Of a DNA stretch of 64,000 nt, positions 25,868 to 35,204 are shown piece by piece (position 1 is the stretch's first letter; each line of letters begins with the position of its first letter). The notes below the pieces were generated by a model that ran no database searches, was not told the DNA's origin, and was given only the letters and a program-made list of their open reading frames with translations. The stretch lies in assembly GCA_964536375.1 (NCBI GenBank), contig CAZHXF010000006.1, forward strand, positions 1 to 64,000, read 5' to 3'. Both the position numbers and the translations under genes were made by a program. This DNA comes from Desulfuromonas sp964536375 (GTDB lineage: Bacteria > Desulfobacterota > Desulfuromonadia > Desulfuromonadales > Desulfuromonadaceae).

Positions 25868-28800
25868 CTATTCAAACAAATCAAGCTGATGTTTCTGCCC
25901 GCGAGCGGGTAGATTTTTTAATTCATACCACCCATCTAAAACAGGAAAATATAGGGCGCAACGACATTTATATTCAGGATATAATTGTCCCAGATAAAAT
26001 GCATAGGTCTCCAGTTGCTTACGATAATGTTGATCCTGCTGAGCATAAAAACTGGCATGAGATTTACCGGCTGCAGGTGATGATGTTTTATAATCTATAA
26101 TCCAACGTTCGTCATCAACCACAAAAGTTCTATCAACAATTAAATTCTGCAGATTTTGTTCATCATCAATAGCACTGATGGCGAATTCACAGCATGATTG
26201 CTGATGTGGCTTTAAAATCCAGTTGCCTCGAGAACTAGCGACTGTAGTTTGCAACATTTCTACTATCTGCTGCGCATATTGCCGACATAAGCCCTTAGCA
26301 ACACCAGCATTGGTTAGCTGCGCCAGAATATTAGCAAGCAGCTCGGCAATATCAGCCCCTGACCAGCAATAACCATCATGGTTGACCAAATATTCTAACC
26401 AAGCATGCGCAACAGTGCCAACTACCGCCGGGGTTCGCTGCACCAACTTGGGAAGCACTGACTGTGCTCCAGCAGCTCGTTGTTGTGAATACTCACTGGC
26501 AACCACAAAGTTCGTCTGCGGCGTTGACAAGCGCCAGAATCCAAGCGGTGCAATATTCTGCATTGAGTTTTGTCCTGCGACAGAATCTGCACCAGTTATC
26601 ATAGTTAGCTGATGCTGCACTGCTGGCCACAGTTGTTCTAACAAAGACCCCTTGGCGGGAAACAACTCATCATCTTTATTAATCTCGGCGCGACCAAAAA
26701 GATATATATGCCTCTTGGCCCGAGTAACTGCGACATATAGCAAACGGGCAACTTCATAATCTCCCTTACTTTTGTCGAGCTGCTCCAACATGGCATAGAT
26801 AGGATCAGAAATCTTCTCAGCGCGAGCTGCCATTGGCGCCAGCAACAAACCGTATTTAGCATGCTCCTGCCAACGCAATAAAATTTTATCATCACTACGC
26901 GCCCGCTTACCCAAGCCAGGCAAAATAACATGATCAAATTCCAAACCTTTAGCACGGTGGATAGTCATAACCTGCACCATAGTAGCATCAGCAGTGCTGG
27001 CATGAAATAAGCTGTTCAGCTCTTCCTCTAATTGCTCAAAGCTGTGCAGATCACCACCATAGTCCAATTTTTCCAGCAATAACAGCAACTGCTCAACATC
27101 ATCACACTCTGTAGCGGCATAACACTCTGGTCCACGTAAATGCAACCAGGTCTCCTCAACTAACTGGCGTAAAGTACACCGACCGCGCTGAGCTACAGAG
27201 GACAGCAAAACCGGCACAATTGACTGAACTCGCAAGCGCCCATCAGCACTCAGTTGGTTCAATAATGTTTGTTCCTGCATCATCTGCAGCAAGTCACTAT
27301 CAGTTTGACATTGAAAAATCAGCAGATCCGCCAAACTGAGACCACACCATGGTGCACGTAGCACCGTCACCCAACTCAGATGATCGCCGCGATGCAGCAA
27401 GGCGCGGGTCAAGGCAACAGCATCAGAAACTGCGGAACGCTGACTCAGTGGATCAATATCCTGAGCCTGATAACTTACCCCCGCTGTGCGTAATTGCGGT
27501 AAAATTGCGCGCAGATGAGTACGTGATCGTACCAGAATGGCGATAGACTGCTCAGGATTGTGCTGCACAATCTGCTGCACCAGAACACACACATGTGCAG
27601 CTTCAGTGTGCATATCCAAGGCGTTATCAATTTTAATCTGTACCGCGTCAGCACTAAGGCATGGTTTAACCGCCTGAGCGTGGGCGTAGCTTACCGCACC
27701 ACTGGCAGCATCTTCGTGAGGGGGGAAGATATTAACAAAGCTGCTGTTTACCCAATCAACTATCCCCTGTTGCGAGCGAAAATTAGCCCGCAATTGCAAC
27801 TGCTGCAATTTTATACCATTTACACCCTCTATACCCGCGCGCAGGAACAGACCGACCTCGGCTTCACGAAAACGATAGATTGATTGCATCGGATCGCCGA
27901 CGATAAACAGGCTGCGACCATCACCCTGCTGCCAGCCACTGGTCAGAGTTTGCAGCAACTCACACTGCAACCACGAAGTATCCTGAAACTCATCTACCAA
28001 TATGTGCTGCAAGCGCTGATCAAGAGCCAATAACTGTTCAGTAGGATTGCCACTATCAACTAGTGCCTGTCTGGCTCGCACGGCAATTTCGACAAAATCC
28101 ACCTGACCGCTGGCACTAAATTCCAGCCACAGCTGAGCTACTGTTTGGGGTAACACCACTAACAACGCCTGTAGGGTTTGCCACTGAGGCTCAGAGTATT
28201 GCGGCTGCGGCAACTGACGTACCAACTGCCACAATCCGGTTGACGCACCGCTGGTGCTTAACATCTCCAACAGCGCGGTCATACTCTTTTTCATACTGGC
28301 ATGGGGTTGTTCCTTACCAGCAGGGAAACCACAGTTTTTATCGGGACGTTTGCGCCATTGCCCCTCTGCGGTTAACAACAAATCGGCTAAACCACGCCAC
28401 AATTCCAGATCGTCAACGTTCGCCCGAGGAAACAGCTGCGCAGGGTCTGAGAATTGCTGTAATACACACAGAGGTCTATCCGTACGCGCACAGTGTTGAG
28501 CAGCAAAAGCCCCAAGTTGGAGCAATTGCTGTTGCAGTGAGGGATGAATACTGGCAAGTAATTGCTGCAAAAAACCGTCAACGACCTGCGCCAGTGCTGC
28601 TTCAAGCTCAACTCGCAGCTGTCCATACCCGTCTCCACCTGATGGCAACAGGTGCCGTAGCCACTGATCCCGCCGCGCCAGCAACTTCAGCAACATATCC
28701 TGAAGGATGTCCAGCCGGTTATCCAGATGCAGCAGCAAGCATTTAATCGCTTCATTGAGCTCAACTTGGCTATGCCGCAAATGAATAACTTTAACTACGG

Positions 28801-29266
28801 CTTGACGATACAGCACTTCAGAACGTTCATTGATCTGCGGCAGCCCGCCCAAACGTGTCAACCACGGCATACTTTTAACCAATGAAGCATTAAAGCTGTC
28901 AATAGTCTTAATTTGCAACTGATCTGTATGCTGGAGTAAATGCCAACCACGCGCCCGATCATTTGCCAGAACACTCTGGGCTAACTGCCGAGTCAGTTTT
29001 GTATGCTCAGATCCTCCAGCATCTAACGGATCATCGGCCTGACGTAATGCCGCCAGCACCCGCTGCACCATCTCTGCCGACGCTTTACGGGTAAAAGTTA
29101 TCGCCAGAATTTCATCTGGTCGCTGCACACTCCCCAACAGCGCCAAATAGCGCTGAATTAACAGCTCCGTTTTTCCGGAACCGGCCGGAGCGCGAACTAT
29201 ACACGACAGCTGCGGATCAACAGCGCGGCGCCGCGCCTCAGCATCAACTAATTCAGTATCAGCCAT
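25868..29266 (-). CDS. AddA/RecB-like UvrD-family helicase-nuclease
   Basis: Large 1132-residue subunit of an AddAB-type double-strand-break end-processing enzyme. Helicase motif I is IVRAPAGSGKTELLIQRYL near 25-43, motif II is ILVDEFQDTSWLQ, and motif VI is LYVAVTRAKRHIYLFG. A C-terminal PD-(D/E)XK nuclease domain is marked by WIIDYKTSSP near residue 1070. The ATG shares a base with the stop of the partner gene (TGATG) and has GGAGG upstream. With the partner it would generate recombinogenic 3' ends for RecA. Whether it recognises a Chi-like site cannot be seen. Confidence 0.9.
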   Translation of the reverse strand: MADTELVDAEARRRAVDPQLSCIVRAPAGSGKTELLIQRYLALLGSVQRPDEILAITFTRKASAEMVQRVLAALRQADDPLDAGGSEHTKLTRQLAQSVLANDRARGWHLLQHTDQLQIKTIDSFNASLVKSMPWLTRLGGLPQINERSEVLYRQAVVKVIHLRHSQVELNEAIKCLLLHLDNRLDILQDMLLKLLARRDQWLRHLLPSGGDGYGQLRVELEAALAQVVDGFLQQLLASIHPSLQQQLLQLGAFAAQHCARTDRPLCVLQQFSDPAQLFPRANVDDLELWRGLADLLLTAEGQWRKRPDKNCGFPAGKEQPHASMKKSMTALLEMLSTSGASTGLWQLVRQLPQPQYSEPQWQTLQALLVVLPQTVAQLWLEFSASGQVDFVEIAVRARQALVDSGNPTEQLLALDQRLQHILVDEFQDTSWLQCELLQTLTSGWQQGDGRSLFIVGDPMQSIYRFREAEVGLFLRAGIEGVNGIKLQQLQLRANFRSQQGIVDWVNSSFVNIFPPHEDAASGAVSYAHAQAVKPCLSADAVQIKIDNALDMHTEAAHVCVLVQQIVQHNPEQSIAILVRSRTHLRAILPQLRTAGVSYQAQDIDPLSQRSAVSDAVALTRALLHRGDHLSWVTVLRAPWCGLSLADLLIFQCQTDSDLLQMMQEQTLLNQLSADGRLRVQSIVPVLLSSVAQRGRCTLRQLVEETWLHLRGPECYAATECDDVEQLLLLLEKLDYGGDLHSFEQLEEELNSLFHASTADATMVQVMTIHRAKGLEFDHVILPGLGKRARSDDKILLRWQEHAKYGLLLAPMAARAEKISDPIYAMLEQLDKSKGDYEVARLLYVAVTRAKRHIYLFGRAEINKDDELFPAKGSLLEQLWPAVQHQLTMITGADSVAGQNSMQNIAPLGFWRLSTPQTNFVVASEYSQQRAAGAQSVLPKLVQRTPAVVGTVAHAWLEYLVNHDGYCWSGADIAELLANILAQLTNAGVAKGLCRQYAQQIVEMLQTTVASSRGNWILKPHQQSCCEFAISAIDDEQNLQNLIVDRTFVVDDERWIIDYKTSSPAAGKSHASFYAQQDQHYRKQLETYAFYLGQLYPEYKCRCALYFPVLDGWYELKNLPARGQKHQLDLFE

Positions 29267-32028
29267 CAGGCACCTCCGTCAGCGGCAGTATCAGCCTGGG
29301 TAGCACCAGCAATGCGGCACAACCTCTGCAGATCACAAAATTTACAGGTCTGGGCATTGGCAGGATTCACCTGTGCTTGCGCTGCGGTAAAATCACCAGC
29401 TAACTGTTCAAGTTGCTGCTGCCAGGAATCCAGCAACTCCGACCACGAGTAAATCCCCCTTTTCCCCGCGCCGCTTTTAGCCACTGTTTTAATCCCATTC
29501 AATAAATCATCATCTCTGCCCACACCTTTAAAAGCACATTCCCCTGCTCTGACTTGGGCAAACGCAACGGCGGCTACTTCTCCGTAGTCGTTGACAGCAC
29601 TATCGTTAGCATTGAGAGCATAGATAGGCAGCTGCGGTTCCAGCAATCGAGTTCCCAATAGATCGCTGCCATGCACCAAGCCGGTTTTATAATCAATAAT
29701 TATCCGCCCTCCTGCTGCCAAACAGTCCACTCGATCCGGCACCACAGTAAAACGCAACACCCCCAGCTGAACAACCATGGGCTGTTCAAGCTCCATCACC
29801 TTGAATGGTGGGCGTGTTTTTTCATATTTCTGCAACCAGTCGAAGATGAGTCTGGTTAAGCGCTCCACTTCCAGTGGTAACAACTCCAGCGCCTGACCAT
29901 AAAGGAACTGCGGCAACATCTGCTTGCAGCTAGATCGTACCAGCTGGTGCAGATTTTCATCGCTCATGGCACACAAGCATTGCTGACTGCCAACCTGCGA
30001 CCAGACCTGTTCCAGAATTTTATGCAGTACTGCGCCCCGCACCCGATTATCCACACCGGGCTGTATCGATTCCAACGCCCGCACGTTAAGACGACAATGG
30101 ATATAGGCACGAAATGGACACAATGCCTGCTCCCGTAGGACATTTGTCCCACCACTGACGTCGATAGCAGGGGCACTACTATCTAAAGCTAAGACATCAT
30201 GACCAATGGTAAGCGGCACCCCAACCTCGTCACGGATATATTTCCTAGCAGCGCCATCTCCGGCAGTGCCAGTGTCACTATCACCCTGAGTTGAATAAAT
30301 CGTCGATCCAGCCTGAAATGGTGGGCAAGCGCCAAACAACTCCGCAAAAAATGGTTGCAGAAACGGGCTGGGCGATAATTGTCGATGACTATCTGCACTC
30401 GGGAAGCTCAACACCACCTGTGGCGCGGAACTAAGCAGGCGCTGCAAGGTCAATTTCGCAAAGTAATTTTCGTGTTCGATACTGCAATGTGGCATCCGAT
30501 AGTGTCGTTGCAGCTCCACCGGCAAAAATGGATTGTGCTGCACCGTTGCAGGCAACACCTTGTCCGTCAAGCCCATAACCCACAGCGCATCAAAATGCAA
30601 CCCAGCGCTTTCCAGTAAACCGATCACCTGCAGACGCTCATCCTGCGCTTGCGACTGAAACAGTTGTTCGTTAGCCAATTTATTCAATAGCGACAAAGCG
30701 CTGCTTCGTCCTACTCTGCCACAAACAACACCGAGAGACGCCAGTTGCGGCAATAATTTCTCCTGCCAGGCGGTCAATATTTGATAATCATTACTGCTAA
30801 GTGCTCTCTCTCCTGGCCAACCAGAATGACTGAGCAATAACTCAAAATGCTCCGCCCATTGTCCGATAGTTTTATCATTGCGCTGCGCAGCAGCTTCGCG
30901 CACAAACACTAATATTTTACCAAATGACCTACAGCCGGAACCACGCTGCCGACACAGATCAATTAAGCCATCTAGCGATATGGAACCAACATTGCGACGG
31001 CGCAACCAGCTTTCAAAATTAGCGCGAGCACCGGCTTCGCTGTCACTGCCACCCAACCACGGTGAACGCAGCAAATAGCTGACACTTTCAAAATCAGTTT
31101 CATCCTCAAGTGCCAACAGTGCCAAAGCAGTCGTAATCATTCCCTGGCGCGCCAGAGGTTGCCCCAAGGAGACATTGAATGTACTAACCGGCACCAGCTC
31201 CGGATGTTGTGTTTGTGCAAGTTCATGACGAAAAATTCGTTCTACCTTGCCATGCAACTGTTCCAAGTTTGGCACCACCACGGCTATCTTTCCAACTTGG
31301 CGTTCCAAACATTCTCGCGCCCAGCGCGCGGCAGCAACAATCTCACTATGTTCATCGGCGCAGGGGACACAGGTGAGATCGGCAGCGGCAAGAGATGACG
31401 ATTGCCCCTGTTCAACAGTAGTTCCCTGCTGTTCAAGCTGGCTCAATAAATTAGTTTGTACATTATTTATCTGGTCGAAACCGATGAGGATCAAATGCTG
31501 GGGTGGGGGAATCTTACCGGTGACAAAAGCATCAATGACAAACTGTGTTATCGATGCTCCATCAATCCAGTTATGCTGCTTACACAACTGCACATAAGCA
31601 GTTTGCCAACGCAGAAATGCCCTATGCTCAGGAGATAAGTAATATGCAGGGGAATTGGAATAATCGCAAGAGCTACCAACAGCACCGGCAGCGTAGAGTA
31701 ATTGATGTGCTTGAAATGCCAGTTTGGCGCTCGCCTGAATTTGCATCAAGCTCATACCACTTTGTTGTAAGTCGGCACGAATAACCTGCTGCCACAAAAC
31801 ATCGGCCTGAGCATTATCAAGCAGGCGCCCATCTTCTCCCAATGTGGCAACACCACTTCGCAACCAACTATTCAGAGTGAATATTGCCGGGCTCTGCCAC
31901 ACCCGTTTTCCCGATAGTTTTTGCTGTTGAGCAAAACCTGTGTGTAACGTCCGCGCCAGGCGCCGATTTACGGTAACAATTATCGCTCCATTCGCGGCAG
32001 CCAAGTAATAATCTTTATATAAATTCAA
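29266..32028 (-). CDS. AddB-like PD-(D/E)XK nuclease subunit (probable DNA repair protein)
   Basis: A 920-residue partner of the AddA-like protein. The middle part is a helicase-like fold without a good Walker A. The C-terminal nuclease has IIIDYKTGLVHG near 770. Four cysteines fit an AddB-type iron-sulfur cluster: one in EQALCPFRAYIH (about 625) and three in CKFCDLQRLC near the C terminus. It resembles the family annotated as probable DNA repair protein that pairs with a UvrD-type helicase. The start is uncertain: the longest frame begins at a TTG without a good ribosome site. Confidence 0.85.
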   Translation of the reverse strand: MNLYKDYYLAAANGAIIVTVNRRLARTLHTGFAQQQKLSGKRVWQSPAIFTLNSWLRSGVATLGEDGRLLDNAQADVLWQQVIRADLQQSGMSLMQIQASAKLAFQAHQLLYAAGAVGSSCDYSNSPAYYLSPEHRAFLRWQTAYVQLCKQHNWIDGASITQFVIDAFVTGKIPPPQHLILIGFDQINNVQTNLLSQLEQQGTTVEQGQSSSLAAADLTCVPCADEHSEIVAAARWARECLERQVGKIAVVVPNLEQLHGKVERIFRHELAQTQHPELVPVSTFNVSLGQPLARQGMITTALALLALEDETDFESVSYLLRSPWLGGSDSEAGARANFESWLRRRNVGSISLDGLIDLCRQRGSGCRSFGKILVFVREAAAQRNDKTIGQWAEHFELLLSHSGWPGERALSSNDYQILTAWQEKLLPQLASLGVVCGRVGRSSALSLLNKLANEQLFQSQAQDERLQVIGLLESAGLHFDALWVMGLTDKVLPATVQHNPFLPVELQRHYRMPHCSIEHENYFAKLTLQRLLSSAPQVVLSFPSADSHRQLSPSPFLQPFFAELFGACPPFQAGSTIYSTQGDSDTGTAGDGAARKYIRDEVGVPLTIGHDVLALDSSAPAIDVSGGTNVLREQALCPFRAYIHCRLNVRALESIQPGVDNRVRGAVLHKILEQVWSQVGSQQCLCAMSDENLHQLVRSSCKQMLPQFLYGQALELLPLEVERLTRLIFDWLQKYEKTRPPFKVMELEQPMVVQLGVLRFTVVPDRVDCLAAGGRIIIDYKTGLVHGSDLLGTRLLEPQLPIYALNANDSAVNDYGEVAAVAFAQVRAGECAFKGVGRDDDLLNGIKTVAKSGAGKRGIYSWSELLDSWQQQLEQLAGDFTAAQAQVNPANAQTCKFCDLQRLCRIAGATQADTAADGGA

Positions 32029-32110
32029 CTGATTACAATCATATATTCAAGAAGGTTAATGGCAGATACTGCGCAGCAACACCCAGTGCCGTGACAAATA
32101 AGGGGAGCGG

Positions 32111-33523
32111 CTAAAGCTTGGATGGAGCAGCAGCAAAGGACAAACGATACACTGCTCCGGCTAATTGATCAGTAATGTACAAGCACCCATCACCACCAAC
32201 CGCACAATCAGTCGGGTAACCCCATGGTTGACCTTCAACACTCCAGCCAGAAATTAGATCTATGCCCCAGCCCAAGATCCTACCGTCTGCGCCTAATGGC
32301 ACCCCCATCAAGCGGAACCCCTGTTGACGTTTGCCTGAGTCTAGCCCTTGCATCACCATATACAACATATTCTTAAAATAATCAGCCCCATGCAACTTGG
32401 CACCAAAGGTTAATCCGCTGGGTATCGAATTGGCTGGCAACTGCATTAAAGCAGGCGCAGTCGGCTGGCATATATCCACCGAACCTAGATTGGCATCCGG
32501 CAAACGGTTGCCGTAACAGAATGGCCAGCCATAATCACCATTATCCCGCAGGACATTTAACTCATCGGGATGGACGAAGTAACCTATGGTTTCCGGTGAA
32601 TTTTCCGTTGCCCACAGTGAGCCACTCTGGGGATGAACTGCTAATCCCTGACAATTATACAGACCGGAGGAAAAAAGCTGCAGCTCGCCATCAGCCACCA
32701 CCCGCAACACCGCGGCTTGTTGCCAACTGTTGGTTTTATCATCGCCAGCCACGCTGACATATAGATGATTATCCACTCCCAGCACCAGCGCGTGCGCCCA
32801 GCGCTGCGGAAAAGCTAGCAACCTATCAGTGACAACCTGCTGAGAATCCGCCCGATAATCATGGTTATCATCGGGCAGAGCTAACAATTTAGTCGCGGTA
32901 GCGACATTCAACACACCATCTTTAAATACCAGCCCCGATGGCTTGTCTAGCCCTGCAACAAACACCAATACCCTGTCGGCCTTGGCGTCGCCGTCATCAT
33001 CGTGCAGTGACACTACCTGACCAACCTTGGGCAGGCTGACAAACACCACGCCCTCACTATCCATAGCAATGTTATGAGGACTAATCAGTCCGGTGAAAAA
33101 CAAATCCAGAGAGATACCGTTAGCCACTGCCAATTCTTGCTCAATAGCATGCCAACCATTGTGTAACGTAGCTGGCAAAACCAGGTGCTTCCGCGTTATC
33201 GGCAATAAATTTTTATGCAGCTTACGGTAGTTAACATCACGCTTAGCCACCTCATTGAAGGCACGAAAGATATTATGTTGCACCTGCGGTGGCCATAAAC
33301 GAACAACAATTGCATTGGCCAGCAATACCGCAATTGGTATCGCCAATAATAATGCACCACGCCCGCAATTTTTAACGACCAGGGCTGCTGCTGCACCGAT
33401 CAACACAGTAGAAAAAAACCACAGCAGACTATTCCCTACCTGCAAAAAAGGGATTGCCATCGTAACAAATACGCCAATGGTTAATATCAATGTCCACAGA
33501 ATAAAACGGAAAATAACTTGCAT
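32111..33523 (-). CDS. Membrane-anchored sorbosone/glucose dehydrogenase-like beta-propeller protein
   Basis: About 470 residues. The N terminus has three hydrophobic segments (about 5-25, 30-48 and 55-75), followed from about 130 by a six-bladed propeller of the PQQ sugar dehydrogenase family (GLISPHNIAMDSEGVVFVS, GLDKPSGLVFKDG, WPFCYGNRLPDANLG, GWSVEGQPWGYPTDCAVGG). Family members oxidise sugars with PQQ, usually in the periplasm. No PQQ synthesis genes are in the window, so the cofactor and activity are unproven. The start at ATG 33523 has a weak site; TTG 33538 is the alternative. The neighbour is hldD. Confidence 0.8.
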   Translation of the reverse strand: MQVIFRFILWTLILTIGVFVTMAIPFLQVGNSLLWFFSTVLIGAAAALVVKNCGRGALLLAIPIAVLLANAIVVRLWPPQVQHNIFRAFNEVAKRDVNYRKLHKNLLPITRKHLVLPATLHNGWHAIEQELAVANGISLDLFFTGLISPHNIAMDSEGVVFVSLPKVGQVVSLHDDDGDAKADRVLVFVAGLDKPSGLVFKDGVLNVATATKLLALPDDNHDYRADSQQVVTDRLLAFPQRWAHALVLGVDNHLYVSVAGDDKTNSWQQAAVLRVVADGELQLFSSGLYNCQGLAVHPQSGSLWATENSPETIGYFVHPDELNVLRDNGDYGWPFCYGNRLPDANLGSVDICQPTAPALMQLPANSIPSGLTFGAKLHGADYFKNMLYMVMQGLDSGKRQQGFRLMGVPLGADGRILGWGIDLISGWSVEGQPWGYPTDCAVGGDGCLYITDQLAGAVYRLSFAAAPSKL

Positions 33524-33570
33524 AAACCTGCGCTTCAACTCCAGAGTAATTTCCTACCTACAGGTGGTTA

Positions 33571-34566
33571 TCAATCGCCCAGATACTTATTAGGCACCAA
33601 ATAATTCACCACATAATCGCGTACCGCATCAGTTAAGGATGCTTGCTGACTATTATAGCCAGTGGCACGCAACTTACTCACATCTGAACAAGTGTAATAT
33701 TGATACTTTTCCTTTAAATGATCAGGCATATCGACATATTCAATAGTAACTACACGCTCTAAAGCGGCAAAAATCGCAGACGCCAACGCATTCCATGAAT
33801 TTGCCCCATCACTACCAATATTATAGATCCCGTTAAGCGCTGGCTTATCGAGAAAATACAGCGCCATACCAACAACGTCCTTTACGTAGACAAAATCGCG
33901 CATCTGTTCACCATCTGCATACTCATCCCGATAAGACCTGAACAAACCTATTTTACCGGTTGTCAAAATCTGGTGGTAAGCCTTGATGACCAATGAGCTC
34001 ATATCTCCCTTATGATATTCATTCGGACCGAACACGTTAAAAAATTTCAGACCAACGATTTTATCTAGCAACCCCTGACGTGCTGCCCATTGGTCAAACA
34101 ACTGTTTAGAATAACCATACATATTTAGTGGGCGCAAAGAATCCAGCGCTGCTTCATCATCATTGAACCCACAGGTACCATCGCCATAGGTAGCTGCACT
34201 GGAGGCATAGATAAAACGCGCATCACAACGTAGCGCCAGCAAAGCCAACTGCTTGGTATATTCAAAATTGTTATGGATCAAATAACGGGCATCAAGCTCT
34301 GTGGTTGCTGAGCACGCTCCCATATGAATAATGGCTTCAACCCCGTGTCGATCCAGCTCAAGATAATCAAAAACCTGATCATCCAGAACCAATTGCATAA
34401 AATCATCTTTTTCAATATAATCAGCAAACTTAAGCGGAGTTAAATTGCGCCATTTTTCGCTGGATCCCAGCGAGTCAACCACGACAATATCATTACGCCC
34501 CATCTGGTTGAGTTGCCACACTATGGCACTACCAATAAAACCCGCTCCACCTGTTACAATAATCAA
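33571..34566 (-). CDS. hldD: ADP-L-glycero-D-manno-heptose 6-epimerase
   Basis: Makes ADP-L-glycero-beta-D-manno-heptose for the LPS inner core. The 331-residue extended short-chain dehydrogenase has VTGGAGFIGSAIVWQL at the N terminus and the catalytic YGYSKQLFDQWA. The LRPLNMYGYSK and FNVFGPNEYHKGDMSS stretches are diagnostic for the epimerase. AAAGGA lies about 10 bases before the ATG. Together with lptA/lptB it shows a Gram-negative envelope with heptose-containing LPS. Confidence 0.95.
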   Translation of the reverse strand: MIIVTGGAGFIGSAIVWQLNQMGRNDIVVVDSLGSSEKWRNLTPLKFADYIEKDDFMQLVLDDQVFDYLELDRHGVEAIIHMGACSATTELDARYLIHNNFEYTKQLALLALRCDARFIYASSAATYGDGTCGFNDDEAALDSLRPLNMYGYSKQLFDQWAARQGLLDKIVGLKFFNVFGPNEYHKGDMSSLVIKAYHQILTTGKIGLFRSYRDEYADGEQMRDFVYVKDVVGMALYFLDKPALNGIYNIGSDGANSWNALASAIFAALERVVTIEYVDMPDHLKEKYQYYTCSDVSKLRATGYNSQQASLTDAVRDYVVNYLVPNKYLGD

Positions 34567-35204
34567 AATATTTATCCTTTATATATAAAACCTAAAAATA
34601 AGATAATACGATAATAAGACTAGATACTTTACCATCATCTCAACATCCACGCAAATACCACATCCGCTAATAATCCTGCCTCATAAGCGCTTGACAACAA
34701 GCATATTTGCACGAGTGTCACTTTAACGATAAAACAACGTTTGTTTATCTCCGGAACACATTTTTTTTACTTTAACTAAAGACCAATATTACCCCGCTCA
34801 ACATTAACATGCACCACCTGCTTTATCTAAATATCGTTACCTACAACAAACAATAATTCCACAAATATCTATTGTAATTTCAAATAGTTAATTATATATA
34901 GAAAAAATATACACCTATCGGTTAAATTACAACAGATCAGGTATTCAACAGCGACGTTAATAGGAAATTAAACATGGTTACATTTTACCGCGAATAAACT
35001 TGACAACCATCAATGAACAAGATTATTCTGCTGAGCAAGCCGTAAATAAACACACAGGCTGATCAAGAAAGTTCATATGTTGAACTACAATTTTTAACAG
35101 CTCCTTCAATTCGCCACGTAAATTTGTTAGTCAGTCACCACCCGACAGCCCCCCAGATTGAACTTATTTATTTAGCGAGAATAAAATGAAAGGATTCACA
35201 CTAC
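34567..35204. other. Divergent AT-rich intergenic region between hldD and maeB
   Basis: About 640 bases with no supported gene. A plus-strand TTGACA at 35000-35005 is followed by a poor -10. A second TTGACA at 34691-34696 also lacks a good -10. An inverted repeat, AGTTCA-TATGT-TGAACT, at 35070-35086 could be an operator for maeB. The maeB leader contains an AAAGGA about 10 bases before its ATG. Confidence 0.5.
35070..35086. promoter_or_regulatory. Candidate operator: 6-base inverted repeat upstream of maeB
   Basis: AGTTCA and TGAACT form a perfect inverted repeat with a 5-base spacer, 65 bases downstream of a TTGACA element and about 120 bases before maeB. The symmetry suits a dimeric repressor, but no regulator is identified and chance cannot be excluded. 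Confidence 0.35.

Noticed and set aside
28240..28746. Open frame of 168 residues on the plus strand
   Set aside because: It is wholly antisense inside the addA-like gene, has no ribosome site or recognisable motif, and reflects the codon pattern of the real gene.
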